From contig NC_088169.1 of assembly GCF_028769735.1 (NCBI RefSeq), positions 47,033,229-47,097,228 on the forward strand: a DNA stretch of 64,000 bases, in the 5' to 3' direction. Shown one piece after another: positions 11,840 to 23,064 of this stretch. The translations under genes were made by a program, and so were the position numbers. Every line of letters starts with the position of its first letter. Within the stretch, counting starts at the first letter, position 1. Below the pieces are notes generated by a model that did no database searches, was not told where the DNA came from, and was given only the letters and a program-made list of their open reading frames with translations. Source of the stretch: Zonotrichia leucophrys gambelii (taxonomy: Eukaryota; Chordata; Aves; Passeriformes; Passerellidae).

Positions 11840-13685
11840 AGTGTAATTTTGTTTATTTCATGCTAGCCTACTGTCATTTTGAGGATATTACCTTAACTTT
11901 TTTAATCTTCATCCTTAATTCTACATACCTCAATAATATCTTTTTTTTTCAAGAAAACTTTTCCCTGTGTAAAATCTTCAAAATTACTATTATTTTTCAC
12001 TAATACTATGAATAAAACAATATGTGTGGAATTATTCTCATTTTTCTGTAGAGATTTCAAAGATTCTGGTAACCTACACTGTGCTATGACACCTAAAGGA
12101 CAAAATTCTAATCGATAGAATCTATCCTTGAGTGTTAGTCATAAAGGACATATTGAGAAATAAATAGAAAGATGTCGACAATTTAAAAGTCAGGAGAAAT
12201 AAAGCAGCTAATCACTTTTTTCCCTTTCAGTCCACCCACACAATATCTGAAGAAGGCTGAGAAATTCAGCTGTAACATATTAAATGTCTGTAAGCTTTTT
12301 AGATGATTTTAAAAACAACTGTGCACAGTAAGGAAGTTTTTTTGTATATTTCTATTTTTTTAATCCTACAATGCAATTTGTCTGATATGCACATCATTTA
12401 AGTCATTCAAATGCATACTTATGGAGGAAAATGTGATTTTGAAATTCTTCATTACTTGTTTATGTATTAATTTCATACCTAGAGAGAGAAAATTCCCATT
12501 CTTTTGCAAATTAGTATGTAGTCAGAAATTGTTTCATGTTAACATTCTAATATTTGGAATTCAGTTAAAATTATGTTGGTGCTTTTGAACTGGTAACCAG
12601 AAAAACCCAAATTTGACTTGTTTCCAACTGTCAAAATGTAACATATTGAAGAGACTAGCCCAGAAAATGTTTATGGATTTTCTAGAATTAAATCAATATG
12701 TATGTATGCTGTATGTGCATAAATTGAAGTTCCAAAACAATTTCATACAATAAAGCCTATGGAATAAGTCCCATAAACACCATTATTCTTGAAACAGGAA
12801 TGACATCTATTGTATCAGGAAAACAGTACAATAACCTTTTATGGCATAGCAGCTTTCAGGAATAATATGCTTAGCCATAGTAGGCATATAAAGTCTGTTT
12901 TGCAACGATTTAATTCTCAGTTTTCTATCCTGTTCTGGACAAAAAAGGTTTTGAAACTCTTAATATATGAATGATAAAATTACACTTGTGTATAATAATT
13001 ACTGGAGTAAGTAATTTTTTTCTCATCTATACCCAAGCAGTCATCAAAACCCAAAATCACATATTCCCAAGCAAGTGGTTCATGTCAGTATTTCAGTTTT
13101 ACTTTAGTCCTCTGGAAGAACAGGCGTAAGGGAGCAAAAGTCCCATTTCTTTGAAACTGCATAGTAGATAATCGTAAATGTAACCATATTTGTGAGACAA
13201 GAAAATACATAAATGATTCCAAGGAGGTTTAACATGTTGAAGAGAAATACAGACATTAGATACGTTTTGCAGACAAGACACGTGATCATTTTAAAGAAGA
13301 CTGAGGGAAATTCTAAAAGATAAAAACATAGAATAGAATTAGGAAAAAAAGAAAATCAAGATAGAACACAAAAAAATAGAACATCTGTTCCATTTTTAAA
13401 AATATTCACATTGTTTTATCTTTCAAAACATTTTAGTAGACATGAAAAGATATTGGCATCTTTTAAAAATCAGCAGAAAACACCTCGTTAGGAGAAGACT
13501 TAATAGACTCAACTCATTTTTTTACTGGACAGCTACTCATAACTGTGCATGGAAAAAAAAAGGAAAAACACTGCCATAAAAGTTTCAGAAAAATACAGCT
13601 GCAACATCTTAGGTCAAGGGTTACTGGGATGTAAGTGAAAAACAAACCACTGAATGGAGAACAGAAGGGTCCTTAGCATTACAGA
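11840..13685. other. AT-rich unique sequence, no gene seen
   Basis: No recognised repeat. A 61-codon minus-strand frame at 13104-13289 is hydrophobic, but a second open frame overlaps it, so I do not call a gene. Confidence 0.5.
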
Positions 13686-13689
13686 GATG

Positions 13690-15150
13690 AGGGAACTGTG
13701 ACATTGTGCACTAATCAATCCACTGCTTGATTTCCCCAAGGGAGTCAGTGTAGCTCAGGACGCTGGCCAAAGACGCTGTACTCTCAGCACTAAGTTTTGT
13801 AACCTGGTCTATCATCCAGGGCAGTCTGCCCACCCTGTAATCTGATCTAGGCTAGTTCAGAGCTGAGAGATCACTTTGGATGTAATGCACACTCCCTGCT
13901 CTCTATGCTGTTACCAGTGTACCACAATATGATTATCGCCATGGAAAGACTAACGCTGTAGCAGTTATGAACTGTGTTAAGATAAAGTGAAATGCTGAAC
14001 ATCATAGTCCAGAAGCTGATGGCAGCCATCTGACAAAGATGGAGTACAGTGTGAGATGTGCTTAAGGGGAGCTATGTACTTTCTATATACTCTGTTAGGG
14101 GTTGTGCAGTGAGTCATTTCAGCATGAAGGATGCCTTGATATGCTGTTATATACGGCTGCTGCAATTCATTCAGCAACTTCTGTGTCACTTGACAGAAAG
14201 AAGAGTTTTATCCTCGAGTACATGATCCTGCACAGCTCCCACTTGTCCAGCAAAGTCTCATACATTTTGATCATAATTGCTAATGGATTCTGTTGTTCTT
14301 TCTACGTCTTCAACAAGGTATCTGTGTATTACCTTCCACTACTCTACTGTCATTCCCATACTTCGTGTCTGGGGTATGCTAAATTTGCACTTTCATCTTC
14401 CTGGGTGGGCATTGCTCATATTGGTCCATTGCCATTATTTAACACACTTGTGGATTGTTCCACCAGGGTTCATATGCACATAATTGCTATGTCACAGTCC
14501 TCAGAGCTGCACAAGTCCTTGAGTTTGGCTGTAGGTGCCATGCCCATGGGTGCTTATGTGATAACCTCTGCCTTGACTGGCAAATTCACATCCTCAATAC
14601 CTGTTAAATGGCCAGAATTATCTGCCTAGTTTCCCACTGGATGGCTTGGTCTTTTCTGCCTAATTTCCCATTGGATGTCTTGTTGGCTTCCTGAAAAATA
14701 ATATTCGGTAAAAGAATACATGTAAAAAATCTATACATAGATTTAATTACATATTATCTTATTTGCTCATCTTTTATTTGCCATCTTTTTCTCTTCCTGG
14801 CAGTGATGACTTCGGTCCATTCTGTATAAGGCTGATCGCATTTTCTGCTTCCCTGTGCATTTTCAGTGCCTTGCTTGCATTGACCTCACAGGTTTTATCT
14901 ATGCTAGGCAATTAAAGTGCTTTCAGCCATGCCCTTACATCTTGAGGTGATGCTACTGAATTTATCTTATTTTTGGCAACAGTACATTATTTATTTGCTG
15001 TTTTTCTGATGATTTTCTATGGTAATAATGAATCATTTTTGTACTTCACAGCATATGCTTGTTTTCCTAACTCAATTCCCTTTGGAATATCCTTTGACTT
15101 CTGATCCTTAGTGAGGATACATGCTGCAGTTGCTCACAGAACATATTGTA
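13690..15150 (-). pseudogene. Decayed coding-like region of unknown origin
   Basis: Read on the minus strand, one frame runs from about 15115 to 14785 with only three internal stops. It has protein-like content, for example KDIPKGIELGKQAYAVKYKN, then DVRAWLKAL, then NASKALKMHREAENAISL. Further along, the frame over 14640-14355 (with stops) and another frame over about 14360-14190 also look coding, as does a piece near 13830-13720 (GRVGRLPWMIDQV). Frames change between pieces, so frameshifts are present. A 70-codon frame sits at 13977-14189. I cannot name the source: an old endogenous retrovirus interior or a retrocopied cellular gene are both possible. A 175-codon antisense frame (14102-14629, plus) starts only with TTG and is probably its shadow. 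Confidence 0.4.
14621..14688. repeat. Diverged 34-bp tandem duplication
   Basis: Two adjacent copies start at 14621 and 14655. Both begin TCTGCCTA, then RTTTCCCAYTGGATG. They differ at a few positions, so the duplication is old. Confidence 0.75.
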
Positions 15151-15529
15151 GAGGAAGACAAAATCTTGTAGAGGATGAGAGGCCTTGCTACATGTCTAGA
15201 ACATGAGGACAAGGCTGAGAAGTATGGCCTAGCTTCAGGGTCAAGGAAAGCTTGAGGTAGAAGGAGGGAAGGAGAGAGGGAAAAGTGAGCAGTAGTGGAT
15301 AAAAGGGAGCTTTCGCATCCTGTAATTAAAGGAAATCTTATTTTTGATGATACCACATATAAAAAATAATGTAGTTACTGTGATATGTCAGGACTGACCT
15401 CAGAAGAGACAGAGCTATGATAAAGCCACCCTGAAGTTCATTCGGAGCAAATATATGGGGGTCAAAGAATGTAGCTGCAGAAAAAGGTAGCTCATACTAG
15501 TTTATTTTTCTTTTTTATCTAGAACTCTT

Positions 15530-15894
15530 TGGAAGGCTTCCTTTGTTTCTCTTCACAGAAGAGTTGGGGGATGTTATCAATGCCTACAGGTACCAGAAGG
15601 CAGGGTGCAAAGGGGACAATGCTGGGCCATTTTCAGTGGTGGTGACAGGACCAGAAGCAATAGCTGCAAAATGAAGTATGGGAGGTTCCCTCTGATCATT
15701 AGATGGTACCTTTCTTATGGGCAGGATGACCAGGTACATGTTGCCCACAGACACTGTGGAGTGTCCATTCCTAGAAACAGCCAAAATCTTTCTGAGCATG
15801 ATCATCAGCAGCTGCCTCTATGTGACCTACCTGAGCAGAGGACTTGGATGAGATGACCTCTAGAAGTCCCTTCCAACCTCAACTATTCTGTGAT
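15530..15894 (+). mobile_element. CR1 LINE, 3' fragment, worn
   Basis: It aligns in order with the ORF2 end and tail of CR1: 'gggggatgttatcaatgcc', 'ttttcagtggtggtgacagga', 'gttgcccacagacactgtgg', 'gacttggatgagatgacctc', then 'aactattctgtgat'. No open frame survives. The left edge is approximate. Confidence 0.85.
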
Positions 15895-15899
15895 ATTTA

Positions 15900-17620
15900 G
15901 ATTCCATAATTACTCAATAAAAAATCTAAAGATGTTTACTTCCAAATTCAAACATTTTGCAGTATCATCAGCTATTTTGAGCTAATTGCAGTCAGTTTCA
16001 AGTGAATAGCAAAAGTCCCCCCCAAACCACCTTCAATGTACAGAAGCTTATATAAATCATGTAATACGTATCCTTAATTTGACATTCCATTAACTGAGTA
16101 CTTCATCATTTGGCATTATGCTAGACAGCCTTTAGACAGTTTTCTGAAAGCTCAGAGTTGTTTTCTCCATCATAAAATGTTACAGTCAGTAGATTTTATG
16201 TTTGCTTAATATTTTTATAATTCAGCATCGCACTCCTAATTACAAGTAATATTAAAGCAATCAAAACAAGCGTAGTAAAGGGTGAACTCTGCAAGATATT
16301 CTGTCTAGTGATAGATCACATAATTTTCAAATAATGAAAGCGACAGGATTCATAACACAAAGCTGTCACATACATTTTATAAGTAAGAAAATATTTAGAT
16401 TGGATTCTGCTTTTTACTACTGTACAAAATCAGTCTGGTTTACAAATTCATCAAGTATTCAGCCTGTTGGAAAGCAGATTTTTTTTTAAATTAGGGTTCA
16501 ATAATAATTGAAATAGTTGTTCTTTGCTATTGCTTGGTGCTTTCATCAGAGGCTCTCATAAACTCTGATTACTGTTGATTAATATTCATTTTAGAAAGTT
16601 ATCTTATTTTACAAATGGAAAACCTATGGTCCACAGTCCTTTTGTTTTTTTTAAGAGTCACACAGAAAGTACATTCTTGATACTAAGAACAAAACTTGAA
16701 TTACCTTAGCACAGGCAATAATTGTGTGTTAAAATAAAATGCAAACAACTTACAAAATACAATTGGGAAAAATTTCCAAATACAACTCCAAAACTTGTAT
16801 TTTCACCACTTTAATTTTCTCTGCAGAGGATTCTTTGAACTTCCAAAAGATTTTACATGTACATCACAAATTAGAAATTAAATTCTTAAAGGTTTCCGGA
16901 TTTTTGAGAAGAAGTTTGACTGACACAAACTACAAACAAAAGTGAAATATTTCTTTAACACATCTTTAGCAAGATGAAATTATGAGATTTTTGTTTTCAA
17001 GACATTGAGCTTTTTAGATGTCTCTAATAATTGTGAAATTTTGCATACAATCAAGTAACTTCATTTCTGCAATGTTAGAATACTGTTTAAAAGGAGAATC
17101 CAAGTATTTCTAGAGGCACAAAACCAGAAAGAGGTAGTTAATTTTTGGTAGTGAAGAGGTAGAGAAGTTTTGCAAGCATAATTTTAAGTTAAATATTTCA
17201 TATTAGGTTATTGATGAGTACAACAATGTGTTTAAATGCCACATTTTGGTTTTGGGAGGAAAAGCAATGTTGATATCCTAAGAGCACTAACAACAAAATT
17301 TATGTCAGATAAAAATCGCAATTATGTTAAATTATATTTAAAACTGTGAATGCAAATGTACTAGTGCATAATCATTTTAAAGACCCACTTTAGGTAGCAT
17401 TCTAGCATTCAACTGCAGTACATGTCCATTGCAGGACTCTAAAAATAATAACCATTTTACTTAGATAGATACTCTCATGCATTTCATAAAACAATCTCTT
17501 TTATGTCTTTCCTGATAAGTAAATTTTATGAAAATGATATAAAAATCATGTTTGTTAATGAATATTTTTCCGGGTTTCCACAGAAATGTCAAATAGAGAT
17601 GTAAATCAATCATCTTTCTT
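15900..17620. other. AT-rich unique sequence, no gene seen
   Basis: AT-rich with scattered homopolymers. The one frame of 68 codons (16739-16945) has no recognisable feature. Confidence 0.55.
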
Positions 17621-17622
17621 CT

Positions 17623-17684
17623 CCACCCACCCATCCATCCATCCATCCATCCATCCATCCATCCATCCATCCATCCCTCCACCC
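17623..17684. repeat. (CCAT)n tetranucleotide microsatellite
   Basis: About a dozen tandem CCAT units, with imperfect CCCA units at both ends. The run is long enough to be length-variable between individuals. Confidence 0.97.
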
Positions 17685-17699
17685 AAAAGCCCCAACAGA

Positions 17700-18585
17700 A
17701 AAGGGAAAAAATAAGTGGATTCTGGAGGTGAATAAGGAAAGGATGCTAGCTTTGCTACTCACTTCTGACTTTAAAATGGTATATGATTTGGGGTTTACAA
17801 TGAGGGTGCTTATTTCTGCAATAAAATGTGAATGCTATTAAAAAATGAGAAACTGCATTGATCACCTTCTTGATTGGTTCATTTCACTATGATCTGTAAA
17901 TACCTTCACTGCAAGTTGAACCCATTCAGCATTAAATTTTCAGTTTTCATAGTAAAATATAGCTCAATAGTGATTATTATTTGATACATATGAAATAATT
18001 GTCTAAAATATTTATTTCCAGAAAAATATATTTTTACATTATTTAACATTTTGTCCCTATAGATCTTTATTTTCTTCTTATTAAAAATTAAAATCTTAAT
18101 AAATTACAAGAAGATATCCTGGGAAAGCAATTTCTCAATCTCTGTAAGCTATAATAATTGCATTCTAATTAGTAAATAATCTTTAAATTTCCTAAAATGT
18201 TGATATGCAATTATATTATTACACATCTACTGTCAATTATGAAGGGTTTTTGTAATAAAAAAAGTTTACCCTAGCTCTTAAAATGAAAGTCTTCAGATTT
18301 TAAGGTACATAATTCAGAAAGTGGCATTAAGACATCAGAATTCAGGACCCAATCCTAAATTTTATGTATTGGAACACACAGTTTTTTCCTCAACATTAGT
18401 GAAAATGCTTGTTCCTGAAATGAAACATCTGAAGAAGGATCCATGCTCAGAAGAAGTCAAGAATGCCAAGTGGAATAATAGAAATTATTTTGAAAGGACC
18501 TAGAGAATATTTCTATGCCACTAAACATATTTGGGGTAATCTGTGTTCTGATCACTGAGAGCAGATATAGTAGTCTCTTTCCTCT
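17700..18585. other. AT-rich unique sequence, no gene seen
   Basis: Very AT-rich sequence with no recognised repeat or coding signal. Confidence 0.5.
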
Positions 18586-18589
18586 CTTT

Positions 18590-19152
18590 CCATAACTGAA
18601 AAATCCACGTATCTGGAAAAAGTGCATAGAAGAGCAAGTATGGCCAAGGATTTGTGGCAAAGGTTAAATAAAACAAATGAATGATGGAATAAACAAAAAT
18701 GGTTATCTTTCAGATTTGGAATGGCACGAGGAAGACAGGTCTTTATTGTCTCTCTCAAAATACAAACAAATGAAACTAGCAGGTGGTAGATACAGAATAA
18801 ACATAAGGAGGAATCTTTTTATAAAACGAAAACTTTGGTTGTATAACTTCTAGCCACAACTTTCTGATGAGTTTTAGAAGCTTGATGAATTTTCAAGAGA
18901 AAATGGACAACTCTGAGCAAAGGAAAACCATCAGGAGATACCAAAAACTTAGAAAACTATTTTGGCAAGCTTCTCAGACACAGATCGCTGGTAGTTGGGA
19001 AACTTTCTGAGAAGTATCACCCAGAGTTTACCTTATCCTAATACTCAGTTTCTATTATGATGCTTTTTTTCTGTTGTCATCTAGTTTTAGAGGCAGGGCT
19101 CTCAGTTAGATGGACCTTTGAGTCGACCTCTGATGTCTATTCTTATGCTGTG
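18590..19152 (+). mobile_element. Ancient CR1-type LINE, ORF2 end and 3' tail
   Basis: Several blocks align in the right order with the amniote-wide CR1 type: 'atgaaactagcaggtggtag' then 'aataaacataaggaggaat', 'gaattttcaagagaaaatgg', 'ccatcaggagatacc', and finally 'cagttagatggacctttgag' with 'ctattcttatg' at the tail. That tail (a TTCTTATG type) differs from the ATTCTRTGAT tail of the younger avian CR1 copies elsewhere. No frame is open. Alignment is from memory and the left edge is soft. Confidence 0.75.
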
Positions 19153-19300
19153 GTGTTCTTTTCTGATCTTATGATCAAACACAGAGCAATTTGTTCAGCA
19201 GCCACACAGAAGATGACAACACCAATCACAGGGAAGATCAAAAGAAAGAGACCAAAAACCGAGATCAAAATTCTCTTGGTTTTCAGTCCTTGTGAGATTA
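19143..19300 (-). other. Hydrophobic exon-like open frame
   Basis: On the minus strand, after a T-rich tract ending CACAAG near 19293, a frame of about 50 codons reads GLKTKRILIS, then a hydrophobic segment (VFGLFLLIFPVIGVVIFC), then a short polar end and TAA at 19143-19145. Codon third positions are mostly T, C or G. The layout resembles a last exon with one membrane helix. The stop lies within the tail of the ancient CR1, which argues against a normal gene end. I do not recognise the protein. Chance in T-rich DNA remains a serious alternative. Confidence 0.25.
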
Positions 19301-19885
19301 AAAAAAAATAAAATTGAAACTTCTTGGGAAATAATCTCATGAAGTTTAAAAGTAATTTATAACTTGATGAGTCAAAATCCAGTTCTTAATTAATAACATT
19401 TCCAATCACTTCAGTTAAAGACTTCAAAACAACTTTAAAAAATACTATGTTTTTCAGAAATCATTAAATCTATCCTTCAAATTAGGAAAAAGAGGAAGAG
19501 AAATTTTGAAGTGCATGAGGAAAATTTAAAATTAAAAATTGGAAGTCTTTAATTAAAATAGAGAAATTACTAACTAACTAACTAAAGCACTATAAAAAAA
19601 ATGAAACCAACTCAAAACTTTCCCTAAAAAATTCAAATTGCACATTATAGAAAAGTGCAGATCCCCCTTACAGTGCAAATCAGGTTTAATGGTGACAATA
19701 TTGTCACTATTTTAAAGTGCTTTTTTGGCTGTGTGTGGGAAAAGTCTGGGTATAAAATTACATTGTAATAAAGAGAGATTGAAGTTAGTATGGCTGACTT
19801 CCTACACACAATCTAAGGGAGACAAAACTTAGATTGCAGCTTGCTGGTGTTTTACTTTGAATAGGTTCTTCCAATTGTGAGAGAT
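19155..19885. other. AT-rich unique sequence
   Basis: Apart from the frame described at 19143-19300, I see short ACTA repeats near 19570 and two copies of GAGAGATTGAAGT (about 19774 and 19880). No gene is supported. Confidence 0.5.
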
Positions 19886-19890
19886 TGAAG

Positions 19891-20940
19891 TGTTAAAGGT
19901 TAATGACTCAATCAATTGGCCATTTACAAAACCCCGGGCTTTTCTGGGGCCAGGTTTGCGCCCCCGAGCTGAGGGGGTGTAGGAGAGCTTTGAAGATGTG
20001 CTGTGAAACCCTCTGGTCTGCACAAGAAGAGCCCAGGTCCAGAGTGGGTGAGCAGCACTGCTGGAGGGTGACCAGGACAGACTGACCTTGGTTTAGTCTT
20101 GCAAGCTGGGTGTGAGCCAGATAAGGGAAGAGGCCCTTAAGAAGCAGATCCTACAAAGTGAGATAGTGCTTTTTATCAGGCCGTGTTCTCCCTCCTGATA
20201 AGGCTCAGGTGAAAAACTCCCCACCAGGGGAGAGGCATGGGCATTTCCACCAGAACATGAACCTATCTTAACCCAATGAACTTCCCCCACCACTGGTGGA
20301 CCAAGACTGGGCCTATTACTTTGATCAATAGGCTTCTACATAGCAATAATCAAGTCTTGTCTCTGGATGCATGGGTGGTTATATCTTTCCCTTTCTGCTA
20401 TCTTGTCCTTTCTCTTTCTTTCTTTTTCTTCCTTTCACCTATATATTTTTTATGTGGTATTTTTATACTTTTATCTTGCTATATTTCTACAGATAAAACC
20501 AAAACAGCTATTTTCATTCTGTGGGTTTTTCCACTAATCTACCCCAAGGGGTCTATTAATAAGAGCTTTAGTTGCCCACTTGAGGGGCAGGTTATAACAC
20601 CAGTCAGATATTGCCACTGGCAGTCCTCAAACCTTAACCTGTCCCAATTTTATTAAGAAAGAGTGTGATTCCATGATCTGTTACTGTGAGACCTTCAGGG
20701 GGGCAGGCAGTGGCTGGCAGTGGGTAACAGGTTAGGGTAGAAGAGTGGAGACCTCGGAGGGGGTCTCACTTGGGGTGGGTGACCAGGAACAAACCATTTG
20801 AGCAACCCTTTGATCCAGCAGGACTGCTCAGTGAAGAGCGTCCATAGTGGGATGCTGACTGACTGATAGGGCACAAGTGTCTTGGCTTTCCTGAGGTGCT
20901 CACAGCCTAATCAAACACAAAGGGTTAAAGGAAATATCCC
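19891..20940 (+). mobile_element. LTR element remnant, right edge uncertain
   Basis: It starts TGTTAAAGGTTAATGACTC with an abrupt rise in GC. Later blocks, 'ggggtctattaataagagct', 'ttagttgcccacttgagggg' and 'ttataacaccagtcaga', read like the R-U5 part of an avian ERV LTR I remember. The AATAAG at about 20559 may be the decayed poly-A signal. No gag, pol or env reading frame is visible. The end could be 20830 (text ends CTGCTCA, followed by GTGAAG, close to the TTGAAG before the start) or as late as 20940. Coding potential is nil. Confidence 0.65.
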
Positions 20941-20954
20941 CTTTTCACATGACA

Positions 20955-21135
20955 CTGTGAAATATGGGTTTTTTTAATTCCTATTTTTATTTCCTATTCC
21001 TACTTTTTTAATTCCTGAAAAGAAATTATTAAAAAAGTTTTTTTGCAGGGATTTTTGTTGTTTTTTTTTGTTTGTTTGTTTGGGTTTTTTTGTGGGAAGG
21101 GTTGCATTGGTTTTACTGTTTTTTTTTTTTTAGTT
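20955..21135. repeat. T-rich low-complexity stretch
   Basis: It contains TTTTT and (TTTG)n runs and repeats of 'attcctattttt'-like text. It separates two LTR elements. Confidence 0.7.
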
Positions 21136-21453
21136 AATTTGTAAGTCAGGTTTAAATTAAAGTTGAGTAAATAATATGAAGCAAATACTTTATACTATCT
21201 CGGTATAATTTATCCTACCTTTCTTAGACATCTCTTTTAGAATGAGATTAATGTAATTTTAGATGTAATTGCTTGTCTCCATTGCTTAATGAGGAAGTTT
21301 GATGACTAGACATTATGGGTGGAATTAATGTAATTTACTTTATGTATCTGCACTGTATATGCCTACATCTGAGGGAATGTCTGGAAACTCTTTTGTAGCC
21401 ACTGAATTGATATAAATATTTTCAGGGAAAACTTATGTGGCAATTTAATAATC

Positions 21454-22014
21454 TGTACTAGTTTTGGCTGGGATAGATTTCGTTTTCTTTATAGAGGCTA
21501 AAGAGAGGTAATGTTTTGGATTTGTGCTGAAAACAGCATTGACAACAAAGAGATAATTTCATGATTTTTAAACTGCTTATGCAGAGTTAAGGCCTTTTCT
21601 GCTCCTCATGCCACCCCATTGGGAAGGAGTCCGGGAGTGCACAAGAAGTTGGGAGCATATCTGGGTGGGACAGCTGACCCCAAATGACCAAAAGGATATC
21701 CCATACCATGTGATACCATGGACAGTGTACAAAACTGGGGGAATAAGAAGGAAGGAAAGGGGTATTCAGAGTAATGTTGTTTGTCTTCCCAAATAACCAT
21801 TACTTCTCCTGGAGATGGCTGAACACCTACCTGCTGATGGGATGTGCTGAATGAATTCCTTATTTTGCTTTCCTGTGCACACAGCTTTTGCTTTCCCTAC
21901 TAACCTGTCTTTATCTCAACCTACAAGTTTTCTCACTTTTATTCTTCTGACTCTTTCCACCATCCTGCTGTGGAGGAGTAAGTGGCTGTGTGGGTCTTAG
22001 CTGCCTAGCAAGGT
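21454..22014 (+). mobile_element. Solo LTR, ERVL-like family, about 560 bp
   Basis: It starts TGTACTAGTTTTGGCTGGGA and contains 'aagttgggagcat', 'gggacagctgaccccaaatga', 'ggagatggctgaacacct' and 'ctttatctcaacctacaag', all typical of a widespread bird LTR as I remember it. The 3' end follows 'gtgtgggtcttagctgcc'. TAATC precedes the start (21449-21453) and follows the end (22015-22019), which would fit the 5-bp duplication of ERVL. However, the family normally ends GGTTAAACC..CA, so part of that TAATC may be LTR. There is no internal region. Confidence 0.85.
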
Positions 22015-22019
22015 TAATC

Positions 22020-22725
22020 TACAAGATAATCTATTTTAAAAAGAGATTGATTTCACTTCACTTACTATAAACATATTATAGATAACTATCTCAAATGTAT
22101 AAAACTTCATACATTAATTTTTCTAAAATCTTTCCCTCTGTAAGAACTGAATTAAATTCCACCCACATTTCTAGAGAGGTCAACTCTGGATTTACTAAAA
22201 CAGTTACAAGTGGATTAAATGTAACTATACTTGCTGCAAATCTAAAAAAAATAAAATGTTACAGATTTTATGATTTAAAATGAAATGTCTTGTTTGTGTA
22301 CATTCTGATTTCACCAAAGTTATCTGCTTCTTCTGAGGGACTTGTTACAGAACTCAAAACTTCTCAACCAATGACACCCACTTCTCTGCTTCAGAGATTT
22401 AATTCCTAATGCTTTTTGGTACCTTTAAAATCCATTGAATACTGCAATGGTACAAATTCATTTTAGTCATCCTGGAAATTGGCACTGCTCACCGTATTTT
22501 GCCACTCTGTTTAGTGTATTTTCCTTGTATTTTTTTTCTTTAAAAGAAAGAGGTCGCACATTTTTGGACACATTGTTATCAATATTTCAGATATTTTTAA
22601 CGGGAAAAGAGAGGATTGTTGGGAGGAAAGGGTTAAATGGTGAAGAACAGTGAGGAGGGAGTAGACTCACTCAAGTGACATTGCAGCTGGGAAAAACAAG
22701 GCCCGAGAATACCAGTGTAGGAAAT
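22020..22725. other. AT-rich unique sequence, no gene seen
   Basis: No recognised repeat or coding signal. Confidence 0.5.
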
Positions 22726-22729
22726 AACA

Positions 22730-23060
22730 TATTATGCCTGCTGCTCTTTATCCTTGTTCTGTTTTGAGAAGTAGGATTTCTGTATACCGTAACAGGTGCT
22801 TACAGAGACTTGGATGTCCTCTCCCAGGCTGCTTGAGCTCCCTGTTGGGAGAAGCTTCAAAGCAAAGATCATAAAAAGCACAAGGCTGATCACAGCATGA
22901 CGGCAAGCTATGCATGCACAAGCCTTTTGTAAACGGGTGCCAACAGCAGCCCTGTCACCCACTAAGACTGAGCTGAGCCTGATGGGGCCGGAGTCCTCAT
23001 TTTGTGTGCCTCACTGTCTCCCAGTGCTGTTTCAAGATTCTGCACTCAGAGAGGTATTTA
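22730..23060. other. Higher-GC single-copy block
   Basis: A compositionally distinct block of about 330 bp with little low-complexity sequence. On the minus strand a 76-codon frame (22732-22962) starts only with GTG, and a GTAAGC donor-like site lies inside it near 22800. There is no matching acceptor, so I do not call an exon. It may be regulatory. Confidence 0.3.
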
Positions 23061-23064
23061 AATA

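Noticed and set aside
13104..13289. Hydrophobic minus-strand frame of 61 codons resembling a membrane segment
   Set aside because: A second frame is open over the same bases and no splice signals were found. T-rich DNA gives hydrophobic frames by chance.
13743..13815. tRNA-like A-box text 'gtagctcaggacgc'
   Set aside because: No B box at the right distance and no cloverleaf could be drawn.
14102..14629. Plus-strand frame of 175 codons with hydrophobic stretches
   Set aside because: It starts only with TTG, and the opposite strand carries the more protein-like frames. It is treated as a shadow of the decayed minus-strand region.
14727..14744. 8-bp inverted repeat AAATCTAT/ATAGATTT
   Set aside because: Arms of this length with a small loop are expected several times by chance in 64 kb of AT-rich DNA.
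22732..22962. Minus-strand frame of 76 codons with a hydrophobic segment
   Set aside because: The start is GTG, there is no acceptor, and a donor-like site falls inside the frame. Kept only as a compositional island.
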